A stretch of DNA of 64,000 nucleotides from Lepisosteus oculatus (lineage: Eukaryota > Chordata > Actinopteri > Semionotiformes > Lepisosteidae). Where the stretch lies: the NCBI RefSeq assembly GCF_040954835.1, contig NC_090697.1:18282001-18346000 (forward strand), read 5' to 3'. Below are positions 47,701 to 60,681 of the stretch, piece by piece. Below the pieces are notes generated by a model. That model did not search any database, was not told where the DNA came from, and saw only the letters and a list, made by a program, of their open reading frames with translations. A program made the translations under genes and the position numbers. Position 1 is the first letter of the stretch; each line of letters begins with the position of its first letter.

Positions 47701-49745
47701 AGACATAGCTTTGGTGTTTCAAAGGCAACTGCTTCACTGTTCATTGCAGATACCAATTGGTATTTGTCACATTCTTTGCACTGAAGGGGGACAAAAACAG
47801 AGAACAGAAAAGCGTTTCAGAAAAAAATTTAATGTATTTCTGTATCATGATAATTGTTCTTTCTGTGATACTTCTTGGTTTTTTGCTTAAAGTGATTCCC
47901 TGTGATTGTAATTAATATAAAAGTTATTTGTTACTTTTAAGAATAAAGTTACAAACGCCACTCTTTCCATGGAGAAAAAATACAGTAATTCACATTTTTT
48001 TTCTATACACATATGAAGATCTGCATAAAAGGATTTGTTTCATATTTGCATGATTGGCAAAGTTTAGGAATTGAAACATATTTATTTATCCATGATCAGG
48101 TTGGTAATCTGACCTCAGACTGTCAATCTAGGAATTCTTTGTTGCACTCAATGATATATAAATCATTACATCAGTAGTAGGCTATTCTGTTCTCCATTTG
48201 TGCCCTGCTTTGGAATCATCAGCCCAGTGAGCCACTGGTTTCAGGTGGCTGAGGGCTGGATAGCAGGGGTAGTACACAATCTCTCTGGGGGTTTCCCTGT
48301 GGATGCCCCTTTCCCCCGAGCTCTGCAGTGTTCTTCTGCTCCTAAGGCCATTGCTGATCGCTTTCTTCCTCAGCCAGAAAACAGCACAGCATGGATAGAG
48401 ACTAAATAGCTCCCAGGGTACAGGACCCATACAGCTCTCCAGACAAAGTCTTTTGCCTTTTGCCAGATGAACCACACTGAAACATGAGATACTAGGATGT
48501 ACTGGGATATGCAGTGTCTCCTACAAGTAACTGCAAATCCCATGTTTATATTTGTATTGAAAAACATGTGTAAACTACAATAAGAGATCATGAAATAAGA
48601 AAGTTTGACTTCATAGTAACTAAACATACCTCATACTCTGCTGTACACCAAGTTCAAACTGTATTCAACAAAAACTAAACACAAATTGTTTTAATTATGG
48701 TTTTATTGTGTTTCAATAATCTGCAAATTAAGACTCAAAAGGCTTCTGTTGCATTTGTGTTTCAGGTAAAAAGTACTGTGAATTTTGGTCAGCCATGAAA
48801 TGTTTGTAAATGTTCTGAATAGGAAAGATAAAGGGATTGTGTAGGCATTGCACAGCAACATACCCGAAAATAGGAACAATGAAAGCTGACAGGCTGTCTG
48901 CGCAGAGGTATGTCCGTAGTGATAACAAAGGACAGGATTACTACTGAAACAAAACAAAAGAGTCACACAAAACAAATTGCTTTATGCTGTGAAAATAGAT
49001 TACCAATGGAAAATTCCTTAAAGGGCAGAACTCATGTGAAAGACCATTTACCTTTTGATGTGAATAGTCAAAATTCCCAATTAATTACAAACTAGCAATT
49101 TTAATGGCATGTTCAGTATTATTCACTTTAATTTCAGGATGATCATGCTATCTTAGTCTTTCAGCCATACAAACCCAAACACTTATAAAGTATCCCCACA
49201 TGCAATTATATTATATTCCCTTTTTTATTTACCGAGATAACAGCTAATAAATGGTTCTGAAAAAAGAAACTTCATTTAATCTTAATCATGGAAGTGCAGA
49301 TAAAAAGAGCCCTAATTATTAAACACTAGATATAAATCTACCACATGAAGTCATTTTATCTTAAGCAGACAACATGCTTAGAGTGGTCTTTTAAAAATAT
49401 ATAAGTATCATCTGTGCTTGGGCCAGCAGTCACTGTAATACGTTTTCTTATCTTTTTTTAAAAAAAAGCATATTTTGCATGTTCTTAAGCATTTTTTTTT
49501 TAAACTTTCCAGGGATGAGTATGGATCCAAACATATCATCTACCAGAACACCACCTGATCAAGACCAGTACAGTATGTTGTAAGAAACCAATTGTGTAGA
49601 TGGTATGAAACCAGATCATGAATATTCAACTCCTTATTTACTTAAAATACCTTGTTCTAAACTGTATACCAATTATCAGTTAACTTTAACAGGGTGTGCA
49701 AGAAGGTGTATATTTGTAACAAAGTCCCAGTGGCTAGTAGTTTTA
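44750..49745. other. Long stretch without recognised genes
   Basis: About 5 kb with no supported exon, RNA gene or bounded repeat. Several frames of 60-95 codons exist, but none shows a motif or splice support. Confidence 0.4.
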
Positions 49746-49747
49746 CA

Positions 49748-50015
49748 CATGGGGTGGTGTGGTGGCTCTGCACCTGTGGCTGGAAGGTTGCCAGTTCAAA
49801 TCCCACGCTGGCTGTGGAATCCTATTCTTTTGGGCCCCTGAGCAAGGCCCTTAACCCCAACTGCTCCAGGGGTGCTGTACAATGGCTGACCCTGTGCTCT
49901 GACCCCAGGCTTCTCTCCCTGTCTGTGTGTCTGTGTCTCATGGAGAGCAAGCTGGAGTATGTGAAAATATGATTTCCTAATGCAAGAAATTGTATATGGC
50001 TAATTAAGTGAACTT
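49748..50015 (+). mobile_element. tRNA-headed SINE, family 1, copy 3 (most complete)
   Basis: GGTGTGGTGGCTCTGCACCT is A-box-like and GGTTGCCAGTTCAAATCCCA is a good B box. The body contains GAGCAAGGCCCTTAACCCCA, GCTCCAGGGGTGCTGTACAA, GGAGAGCAAGCTGGAGTATG and the tail CCTAATGCAAGAAATTGTAT. It is the reference copy for those at 2085 and 37455. Confidence 0.75.
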
Positions 50016-50019
50016 ATCT

Positions 50020-51510
50020 TACATGGCTACAGCACAGACAGAAGAAAGATGGTTTCTCCATTGTACATGACCTTTAGAAACTGAACCCCAATATTTGCTG
50101 TTTTATTTTACACATGCAGTCTTCTCATTTCAGTCATTAATCGACTTTAATAGGGATTTTTTAGAAAGGAACATGAATGAGCATTAATGAAAATTAAAAC
50201 TTTCATAAGGTGACTTAAAAATGAAGTTGTGAATTTTATCATGTCAGGAATGTAGAGGCCCTCATAAACAAACAAATAAATACAATTCAGGCTTTGAAAG
50301 GAAACTGAGAATGTATTTTGTTTCATTTTAGTTTGTCAATATTTACTTGAAGTCAACATCTTAATATGTAATCAACCAAATATGAAAGGAATTATACACT
50401 TGAGATTTAATTCTGAAGAACATGAAGAAATTCCATTAAAACTAATGTCATTTAACATTTTGACTGCTGCAGCTGCAGAACACACTGAACTTTTTCTTAA
50501 TCCCTGCACATTTAAGAAAAAACAAAACAATAAACATCTGTTACGGTGTCCATGACACTAGCACAAAACATGCAGAAAGTAGTGTGAACAAATCAGTGCT
50601 GACATGGAACCCAATGTTTAAGAAAATATCCAGAGACAGCTGTATTATCCTACAAGCCTCGCAGTCAAAAACTGACCACACAAGATCCAGTGACCCTGTT
50701 GAGAAATGTTATCAATCAAGCAATTGGGAGCAATGCATTTGGATTACTGTACATTGAAATTGCATCTTAATTTAACTATATTCACAGCATGTTTTATGTT
50801 AACCCCTTCTTATTTTCTGGCCTGTAAGAATGACTTTTTTATCTTTACACTTGCACTTTTTTATCTTCGCACATCTTATTATCTTTGCACTATCCTTGTG
50901 TACTAGGACTGCTGGTGCAGAATAACAGCCACACACTTCCCAGGCAGGTGCTGACATTCAGTAGATAAAAAACACACAGGAACATAACTAAAGGAGGTCA
51001 CCTGACTCTTTTAGCTTGTTTGGTTGCTAATATCTAATTGATCTCAGGATCACAGCCAGTTGCTCCTGTCAAAGTCAGAGCATCATTTTCAACATCATTG
51101 TTCCAGACTCCTCAATCTCACAACCCTATGTGTGAAAATATACCTCCAGTTATGAGTTTTAAATGACTTATCCATGATTTCCACTTGTGTTTCTTTGTTT
51201 GTCTTTCACTGTTCTGAGGAAGTCCAATGGTTTGTCAATTTGAAATTTGGCAAACTTGATCCTGAAGTTCCCTTGTAGTCTTTTTGTGTTTCAGGCGAAA
51301 AAGATTCAGGTTTTTTTAGCCATTGTTAGCCTCTTTTCAGAGCAGGACATTCCTTTAAGCACAAGAATGCATCTCAAGCCTGGAGAAGTATCAAGGAAAA
51401 ATAATAATCATTTTGTTGTGATCATTATAATTGGCATACCCACTTCCACCAGTAACGCAGGAGGACAAGCTGGAATGACCACAAGAACTGGCAGAGTCGG
51501 CTGCAACGAT
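50020..51510. other. No recognised gene
   Basis: AT-rich intergenic DNA; nothing supported. Confidence 0.4.
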
Positions 51511-51514
51511 CAGT

Positions 51515-51995
51515 GTGTATGATCTACACACTCTGGCAGGACATCTGTTCCACCTGTGCACAATTAACTACCACAGCTGTCTTGTGAGAACCAGGCTACT
51601 TCCAATCAGTCTTTGTATCACTCTGCCTCAAGAGTTTCGTCCCATAAACCTTGGTGTTCCCTGCTTTGATATCTTCTGGATTTCGACCTTGATTCGCTAC
51701 GACTTCACCTTTCTGATTTTCCTTGAAGTACTTCCAGTGGATCTCTGCAGTATGCACTTGTTTGCTTGTTTTAGACTACACTTTGGATTGTGCTTTTCTG
51801 CTTGTTTTCTCACAGCACTAACCTGTCTGCTCACTCACCACAATATCCCGCCTGCACGTTTTCATGCTTGTCTGCATTGGGGTTCTGGGATGCTGCTCAA
51901 CTACAAGCAGCACTGTAACAATTACTATCTCTATTTATGTGTTACACCACGTCAATCTCCCGATATTGTTACAGAATCATTTTTTCATTCAGCAG
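51515..51995 (+). repeat. LTR-like or unclassified repeat
   Basis: It holds a 191-codon open frame (to 52090) but reads as non-coding repeat: CTTCTGGATTTCGACCTTG, TTTGGATTGTGCTTTTCTGC, TCACTCACCACAATATCCCG and CAAGCAGCACTGTAACAATT are phrases like those in the other LTR-like repeats here. No domain is recognised in the frame. Confidence 0.35.
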
Positions 51996-52094
51996 AGGGA
52001 GACAAAGATATAATGTTTAATACAAAGGAAGGGTTCTTTTTGGAGGTTAATGTTTGCACGGTTTATTCAATTAAAAACATAATTTCATAGGACA

Positions 52095-55000
52095 CTAAAG
52101 AAAGACTTGTCCACCCCCTCATTTGCAATTGTTTGTGGCAAATTTATAATTGACATTGTAAACAGTATTGGTAACATGGTGTGCTATGACATTTATACAG
52201 TATGCTTCTATATGAAACCAAATATTTAAAAGTCTAGTGAACTTTAAACAAGGTCATCTTAAACCCATTGTCAATGACAGATGACTGTGAAGTAGGAAGT
52301 AGGTGTTAAGTTGCAACCTTTTCTTCCCTGCTGATTGCCAAGAGAAAGTGCTTGGCTTAAGTTGACCTTGTAACTTTTCACATTCTGTCAATTCAGCACA
52401 ATAATCCCTCTGAGATTCACTGAGGATGCTTGTCTTTATCTTCACCTTGTAAAAAGTGTTTCTCTATGCTGAAGTGCTTTTTGTACCTTGTGCATAAAAA
52501 AATAAGTTATTTTCTTCAGTAAGCACGTAACGGTTAATGTGTACCTTGCAACTAAGGCGATCATTACAGACACATGACTGTAACTCATTTTCTACTTGAC
52601 TACTTCCCAGATATAACAAATAATGAAGTACCATTTATTTATGGCTTGTGTACCAGTCCTGTATCTGTCCTTTTTAAAACATCCTTTTTAGTAGCTGGAG
52701 AATTTCAATTTTGTTGCAGAGTACATTATTCAAAGGGATATTTTCTTATATACTGTATGACCTATTTAAGACCATTTCCAAAAAGCACCTTCCAAGTTAA
52801 GCTAGCTCAAAACTGTGCATTGCGTGGTGACAGAGGTTAGCTGGAAAGCAAAGTTAAAAGCTAAGCTATGATTTTTAGTGGCAAGCTTTGACACTTGTGA
52901 TGTTTTTGTTTGTTCGCAAGAAGACAAATACTGCGACCCAGGAACAGGAACCATAATGCAACAGAAGGAAGTCTATCGCCTGTATGGAAGTGAATTGTAT
53001 TTTTTTTAGTGGAAAGATTTCATAGCAGTTTGACATACAGTATGCATTTGCATGTTAATGCATCGTTAGAGTTCAAGCAAGAGTAGTCATATGACATTTA
53101 AACTTTACTGCCTTCAATCACATTTGCAGCACGAGGTACAGAAATGATTTACTTGCTTTTCTCTCCAGGCAGGAGTCAAAAGGTGTATTGCAAAGGACAT
53201 CTGAATAATCAATCCCATTGTTGAACAGGGTTGAAAAACATCTAAATAGCTTTCCAAAAACATATGGAGTTCTGTAGGGTATGGCAGATTATAAGAGGTA
53301 AAATTGATTCACCTGGAAATCTGGTGATAAAGTGAGGCATCAAGAATGACACCTGTGTGTTCTAATACAGTATATATACTGCATATCCCAATTTAAAAAG
53401 GGAATAAAAGAGGGAGCAATGTCACAGTGCTTCACATTTTGCAAAGGCTCACAAGGATGCAGGTCCTTTTCTTCGATATCTGTTCTGTTTCTATTTTTAC
53501 ATTGTATAATGTGCTTTGTGAAAGACTAATTTCATATGGGGAATTGTACAGAAGCAAATTGTACAGATAAACTTTGACACTACTCGTGGAGCACTCGCTC
53601 CTTTTCACAGACTCAGAACTGGTACTTTATACGAAGAGAAAATGGTAATTTAATAGTAATGCAGTGCTTTTAAATTGTTAAAAATGTTTCATTCTTAACG
53701 TTGTATGTAACATTGTATTTTCATCTTGTATTAAACAGATTTTTTATCAGAACCCTGACAAAAAAGTTTTCTAAGCTTTTGCAAAGTATTGTTGACAGTC
53801 TGTAGAAGGTTGTTGTCTTTTGAAAAACCTCAGCCTCAGGCAGAAATAAATCCAATGTTCTATAACATTATGTAGGAAATGAGAGTAACTGAATCTCCCT
53901 GATTGGGAAGCTGGGCTGAAGGCTGATACTCCAGATAACTGTGGTGTTCATTTATACCAACTAGATCAATCAGAGTGAGGTACTAAATTCAAGGAAATAA
54001 CAGCAGGCAAAGTTTATTATATAACAACTTGAACATAATTGCTTCAAATATTTAAAAACACACTATAAAAAAGCACATCTCGTAAATAAATTCGAATACA
54101 CAGTACTTTAAAGAATAAACGGTTACAATATAATAGATTAAAAGCAACAACATTCAGCTGTTTCCAACTATTAAATTCTATACAAAAGAAAAGCTTCATG
54201 TCTTATCCTTTTAATCCCCAAAATAAGGGGCTTGTATAAATAATGGAAATCAAGGTAGAAACTAGAGATAAAATTAGAATCTTGAGAAACAATGTACAGT
54301 ACATCTTAAAAAGAGTTGTATTTTTTAAAAAATATTTCCTGGAAGCTATGCAGGACAGGAGCATTTAAAAACAGGAATTCTTATCAGTTGCAAAGGAAAT
54401 TCTATTTCTATCTCACAGTGTTAAAATGACTTGCACTGTTTTTTTTAAATGTGAGAGCTTATATTTTTTTCTTTGGGGTCTTGGGAGGAGGCATTGTAAT
54501 GAAATAATTTTCAAAGAACATTTTAAAAATGTTAGGGTCAGATTATTTTAATCAAGCATTATGGATTTAATAATGGCACAAACTCAGTTGCTTAGTTCAT
54601 AGAAAGTTAAATATTATTTTATGTCTGACTAAATAATGTTTGTAAATTGCAGTCTCAAGTTACACAATTGTGTATTAGATTAATATGCTGATACTGTATA
54701 TTGAAAATAAAACTGAAAGAACATTAATATTTTCATAATTATATTAATTGGTGGAGGTAGGCAGAATTTTGGAACAGTAGGTAGCCTTTTGGAGGTAGCA
54801 TTTTGGTTTACACTTAAGGCTTGGTGCCCAGAGACACACAGTCATCTATGGTTTACCATTTCAGTTCAAAGAGCTTTACTGTCATGACTGTTGTATTACG
54901 GTGGTATTGTGAGATAAGCTTGTTGTCTGTTCCTCTGGCTCAAGATAGGAGGGATACCAGGTCTCTTGTGTTTCCTCCTCTTTCCCCCAGTAAAATTGGA

Positions 55001-55100
55001 AGTTGTTCTGATTCTGGCAGGTGTGGGATTAGATGTTTTATTTTAGGGAGTTTAGTAAGTATGGCACTATTTAGATTGCTTTCAAACAATTATTAGTGTT
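52095..55100. other. No recognised gene
   Basis: About 3 kb of AT-rich DNA with no supported feature. Confidence 0.4.
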
Positions 55101-55107
55101 TAACACC

Positions 55108-55435
55108 TCGATCCATGTTCTTACAGTTTTATCCAATAGAGGGCCACAGGTGAGCTGGAGCCTACCACCACAGACTATGGTCACAAGTCAGGATACTCCT
55201 TGGACATTATGTCAGTTCATTGCAGGGTGTATGTACACAGACACGAACACGAACACACTCACCCCAGAATTTTCCCAGAAACCAATTAAACTACCAGTGT
55301 GTTTTTGGACTGAAGGCAGAACTCAGAGCAATTGGAGGAAATCGATGAGAACATGAGGAGACCATACAACCTCCATACAGAAAGCACTGCAGGAGTTGAA
55401 ACCAAGGGCATAGACAGCAATGCTTCATTAATACC
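55108..55435 (+). repeat. CCATCCAT dispersed repeat, copy 4
   Basis: TTATCCAATAGAGGGCCACA, GAGCTGGAGCCTACCACC, TTTTCCCAGAAACCAATTAA and ACCATACAACCTCCATACAG are in family order. Confidence 0.55.
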
Positions 55436-57049
55436 TCTTAATTGAAAATCTCACACTGTTGAAAACTGAGTTTTAGCTTCTGGTGGTTCCCGGCTTAGAC
55501 GGCAGCATTTAGGAAGCTCTAAAACTAAAGTTCAAAGAAGTTAAGTTTCAGTTTACTCATACCTATTTATTCAAAGCCCTAAGAATCAGAACTGTCAACA
55601 ATGCAGTTGGGCACCCCTCCCCCAAAGCCAAGGATAAGAAAGTCAGGAAGCAGCTTCTTACTTCACAGGCCACAGCTGCAGACACCATAAATTCTTGCCA
55701 TGATTCACTATGGCAACTACTGTGGCTCCCTGACACACTGCTCTGCTGGCTGTGAACGTTTATTGAGGGTTACCTCAGGTACTCTCTGCAAATGAATGCC
55801 TTTGTTAATGTTATAGCTGTCTGTTCCATTTGGAGAGCAAGCTGCTTTCAGCAGCTGGAGTTGTCATCTGTTGACAAATGTTAGAGGGAGGATGTTTCCA
55901 TTGGCAGCACTGTGCCATAATCACACCAGCATTAGAGATGGAAAAGAAGATAAAACTGATTAAACCCAGCCAGTCCAAATTATAGGATACATGTATACAA
56001 TGATGCAGATTGTCAATAAGATGCTCTCAGCAGTATACACTACAAGGTTGTTTCCATCAGCCTTGTTATTTTCATTCATTATTCCAAGAACAATTCCACG
56101 TTTTTTCTCTGTGTTGGAATATGGTACTGTGAGTAGATGGAGCTGCTCAGGCTGTCTCTAGAGCAAGGCTGGAAAGGTCCCTGCATGGAGCAGTCAGCTG
56201 GGGAAGAGGGCTCACTGATGGCAGTAGAGTCTGCCTCCACTGCTGGAGGACTTTGACTGCAGATGCCAGGGTTTTTTGAGGCCTTCAGGATGGAAGTGGG
56301 CCAGATCAGCCAGCCACCACCTTGACTATATTGAGTGGACAAGAGTTGTCTTGCCTTAGTCAAGTACTTGCCTTAGTACTGTTCACATCCAAAGACATCA
56401 CGACTGCTGACTAGACGCTGATCTCACTGTGCTTCTGGACCGTCATGAGAAACATGCAGATGTAGGGCAGCAAATTGTTCGGGATGATGGTCCATTTTGC
56501 AAATGCTTCAGGCACTCTAAAATTGTAATTTTGTGCAACTCTTCCCCTCTGTGCTGTCCTGTACTGTACATACTGTACCTTCAGCATCAATACTTTATGT
56601 GATCACCCGTGTATCTACTACCCCTCGTGTCCTTCTTCTGAGCCTCCATTTCATTTTCTACCTTAAGGCCATTGCAAAGGTAGTTGTGATTGACTGAGTA
56701 TGACAAAAAAAAACTATTGCTCATTGCACCTTCCATCCAGTTCCAAAGTAGTTGCTAGTATCCAAATACCACCTAAGCAAATTGTCATTATGTGGTAAAA
56801 CTATAAAAAGAATTAAATTAAAATAAAAACAAAGTAAAATATATCATCCTCTTTACTTCTCATCATATAATTGAAGTAAACTACACCTAAAATATCAGCA
56901 AGTGCTCTACAGGGCTCATTGAGTCACAAACATTTTTAATACATTCTCTGTTTAATCTCACAACATCAAGTTTCTCCTATCATCTGTACCTGCTGTCTCA
57001 CCATTTGCCTCCATAGGTTTCACAGTTTTTTTTTTATTCTTTGGAACCA

Positions 57050-57370
57050 CCCAACCATCCAATTCTTTTCTAACTTCTTTATCTAATACAGGGTCACAGG
57101 GGAGCCAGTGCCTATCCTGGCAAACAATGGGCACAAGGCAGGATACACCCTGGATAGGGACAGTAGTCCATCGCAGGCCACACACAGATGCACACATTCA
57201 CAGTCCATTTTCCCAGAAGCCAATTAACCTACCAGTATGTCTTTTGACTGTGAAAGGAAACCAGCGCACCGGGAGGAAATCCATGTGAATACGGTGAGAA
57301 CATACAAACTCCACACAGATCCCAGAAGCTCCAGCCCTGCAAGCTAGCAATGTTAACCACTGCACCATTT
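57050..57370 (+). repeat. CCATCCAT dispersed repeat, copy 5 (near full length)
   Basis: AACCATCCAATTCTTTTCTA, CTAATACAGGGTCACAGGGG, AAGGCAGGATACACCCTGGA, CCCAGAAGCCAATTAACCTA, GAACATACAAACTCCACACA and TGTTAACCACTGCACCATTT. Together with the copy at 62250 it is the most complete. Confidence 0.65.
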
Positions 57371-57853
57371 ATGGAATTATCTAATTTAACAGAAGAGATT
57401 GTATCATGTGTAAATAATTACAAAACACATACTGTACTTAAAACAAATACTAAATAAAAACAATAGAAAGTGGCAGAAATCAGTTTTCTGAAATTTTAAA
57501 TAATACTACAGGTCTCTGTTGCCCTGGAACACAGTACACTTATGTTCTCCTTTCTCTAAACACAGTTTTGGGGAGTCAGTGATCCCCACATACCAGTATC
57601 TGGGACAACATACTAATCACTGAGCCTAAGACTTATAATCTCTTTATTCTACGCTGTACACACAGTGTTTGTTTTTTTAATTTTATGTAGTGAAGCTGTG
57701 TTATTGATCCAAACCTTACTGAATTACAGTACTTTGACTAGATTTGTTTGTTTTTTTGCAGAGTTAAAAGTCAGCGAATTTGAAATCATTACAATGCTTT
57801 ATTTGTACTAACCTGACCTTCTCATGCTATAAAATGCAGCCCACGAATGCAGG

Positions 57854-58355
57854 GATACAAAACTCGTCTCTCCTGCTGATGAGCACGCAGGTCAGACAAG
57901 GTACAAGTCCATAACTTGACACAACATTGTGTAGGAGATGGGGGTTTGAGTTTGCTGTAACAATCAGAAATGGTAACAGTAGATTGTGAGGATACTTGAT
58001 GACCTTTAGGAACTAATCAAACACAATAATTTACGGTCTCACACACAGATTCTATATATACTATATACAGTACAATGGATGGAGATTGATTTCAAATCAG
58101 TGAGTTAACTGGTAAAAATGATTTGAGTTACAGTTTAATAATATGGAATCACAAGTTGGTGACTGGTCAAGATGTTATCAGATTTGGTTCTGGTACCCAC
58201 CCGACAGATCACTTATTAGTAGATTTACCTTTGGTTGATTAACTATATCCTGAGACTTCAAAACCAGCTGTAGAACTGCAGATGTACTTAATTCACACAA
58301 TTACTTAATTGGTCACATTATGTTTCCCTGGTCTTTAGCATGTGGTAGGTAAACT
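57854..58355 (+). repeat. 500-bp direct repeat, left copy
   Basis: It aligns end to end with 60181-60681, about 95% identical by eye, both copies plus-strand, 2.3 kb apart. A shorter motif, TTATTTGTA(C/T)TA..CTGACCTTCTCATGCTA, flanks this copy at 57798-57829 and 58356-58387, so the unit may once have been tandem. It has no TG...CA ends or primer-binding site to mark it as an LTR. Confidence 0.7.
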
Positions 58356-58599
58356 ATTATTTGTATTAGTCTGACCTTCTCATGCTAAAAAAAAGCAGGT
58401 TTAGGCACAGATATCACAAACACAGAAACATATGTACTGTAAACACAGATGCAGACCGATACAGTATATAGATATTACATCCCCGGCCCCTTCCCTAGTG
58501 TTTAAAAGTAAAAAGAGAGTCCATAGTTTTTGGATTTGGGCAAATCTTGCCAGAATTTCCAGAGCATGCACCTGTTAGAGGATATAACTATTTCCACAC

Positions 58600-58650
58600 A
58601 CCTAAAGAAGGCTATACAGCTAAAACATTTTTTTTTGCTGTTTTATGAAA
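58600..58650 (+). mobile_element. Degraded Penelope-like 3' core
   Basis: CCTAAAGAAGGCTATACAGC then TAAAACATT is a decayed form of the CCTGAAGAAGGCTCCACGGC / GAAACGTT core at 7748-7775. Confidence 0.4.
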
Positions 58651-59084
58651 AAAATAATCTCTACTTCAGTGTTTTAACGTCTGAATTTTGACTGTTCATC
58701 ATGATGTAAAAGGTATTTAAAAAGTGAAAGTTATGGTATGATTCACGCATTCCCATCATAAATGATTCAGAATTTTTATTATACAGTACATAATTTAGAA
58801 TTTTGACTGTCAATTTTTTTACGTTACACCGAGCTAAACTGGGATGTCAAATTGTGTGTTTTCCAGATCCCAGCTTGCAGCTACAATCATGCCATTGCAC
58901 TCAAAGGCAGCAGGAGGGAATGTCCTCTGACCTGGCCAGTTCTAGGCTGCTTGGTTTTTAACAGGTTACAGGCTGCTCAGCCCAGCACCTGAGATTCGTT
59001 GCTGCCCTGAGGGTCAGGCCGTGGTGAGAGCCCTACTTGCCCAACTAATCCCACCCTACTCTCAGAACTCTGCCACAACCAGGA

Positions 59085-59385
59085 GAATCCAGTCACAGCC
59101 TGCTAATGACATGATTCAGGTTCAAACCTGCAATCCCAGGGCTCTGCCTGCTCTCAGGTGGGTGCTTTTGCTGGTAGAGCCACTTGGGAGTCAAGTAAAT
59201 TTCTGTCAATTTTTATTATATGCAACAAGTTAAACCTCACAAAAAACACACCCAGGGAATCCAGTCACAATCAGCTAGTGTCAGACTTAAACCTGGAATC
59301 AGGTTGCTCTAACCATGCTCACCGCTTGAAGCCACTTACATTTTTATTATATGCAACTTTTAGCCTCACAGAAAGCAGACAACAT
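59085..59385 (-). repeat. Tandem pair of tRNA-like SINE units
   Basis: Two units of about 165 bp share GAATCCAGTCACA, a C-box-like AAACCTG, AGCCACTT and TTTTTATTATATGCAAC..TAGCCTCACA. On the minus strand the first has AGTGGCTCTACCAGCAAAAG and GGTTTGAACCTGAA, which are tRNA A- and B-box-like. The second is more degraded. Confidence 0.45.
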
Positions 59386-60180
59386 AGAACAGACTACAAA
59401 CAGGCATTTGTTTAATTTATTTAGATTTTTTATTACTTTCAATGTTAGCCATTATGCATTATTTCACTCAAACCACTGCTTATTCTTAGCAAATGATGAC
59501 TCAACTTGGCTGAGTGAAAAACATTGCAGTTATTTATGTCGCTGGTTTACTCAAACTGCCACCTATCAGGATGTTTGTCTTAACAGTATCATAATTGGGG
59601 AATTGTGGCCTTGAAGTGATATACTGTAGGTGACACTTGCCCAAGAAAACAAGTTTATAGGAAGTACAGCATGACCAGCACTGGATGTCCTGGTACAAGG
59701 TGCCTAGGGAACTGTCATAGAAGTGGGAAAATCCCAGTTGAAACACGCAACTCATTAAAAAGAGGAAGGACACCTCAATTTGTCCCTGCATGGAGGGTTC
59801 CATCAAATGTTGCTCAATAAACACTACAGCTGTCTTCCTCATCCCTCCCAGAGGGCAACAGGGAGAGTGGCGGATGTTCTGATGGCACAGAATCTTACTC
59901 ATCTTCCTATCTGCTTCCACAAGGGAAGTGAAGTCAAGGGCGATGACTCTCCCTTCATAATACAAGACCCCTGAATACCTGCCAGGTTATGTTATTCATC
60001 AAAAAAGCAATAGTGGTATTAGCCACTTGTGATAAACTTGTCTGTGCTAGCTCAAGGGAGTATCATGACAATCATAAATATGCACAAAAAAAATCCAAAT
60101 GAAGTGCAAAAAATACTGAAGGTGTTATTGGAAAAAATTAGTTTCCGTGGTTATAGAAGTACAGTAATTCTCCCAAGCCC

Positions 60181-60681
60181 GATACAAAACTCGCCTCTCC
60201 TACTGATGAGCAAGCAGGTCAGACAAGGTACAAGTCTGTAACTTGACACAACATGGTGTAGGAGATGGGGGTTTGAGTTTGCTGTGACAATCAGAAATTG
60301 TAACAGTAGATTGTGAGGGTACTTGATGACCTTTAAGAACTAATCAAACACAATAATTTACAATCTCACACACAGATTCTAAATATACTATATACAGTAC
60401 AATGGATGGAGATTAATTTCAAATCAGTGAGTTAACTGGTAAAATGATTTGAGTTACAGTTTAATAATATGGAATCACAAGTTGGTGACTGGTCAAGATG
60501 CTATCAGGTTTGGTTCTGGTACCCACCCTACAGATCACTAATTAGTAAATTTACCTTTTGTTGATTTACTATACCCTGAGACTTCAAGACCAGCTGTAGA
60601 ACTGCAGATGTACTTAATTCACACAATTACTTGATTGGTCACACTATGTTTCCCTGGTCTTTAGCGTGTGCTAGATAAACT
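60181..60681 (+). repeat. 500-bp direct repeat, right copy
   Basis: Partner of 57854-58355, from GATACAAAACTCGCCTCTCC to GTGTGCTAGATAAACT. The flanks on both sides are unrelated to those of the left copy. Confidence 0.7.

Noticed and set aside
51515..52090. 191-codon open frame, the longest in the window
   Set aside because: It lies in sequence that reads like an LTR-type fish repeat, has no recognisable motif, and continues into AT-rich DNA with no splice context.
56079..56540. Possible exons on the minus strand (VPEAFAKWTIIPNNLLPY... after a TTTTAG acceptor, then a Ser-rich 94-codon frame)
   Set aside because: An acceptor and a protein-like stretch are present, but the first frame ends in a stop within 40 codons and I could not match it to a family or link it to other exons.
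59534..59965. 143-codon minus-strand frame
   Set aside because: No family recognised and no splice or promoter support; possibly part of an unidentified repeat, not annotated as a gene.
57854..60681. LTR pair of an endogenous retrovirus
   Set aside because: The two 500-bp copies lack TG...CA ends, no primer-binding site follows the left copy, no 4-6 bp target duplication is seen, and the interior shows no gag or pol.
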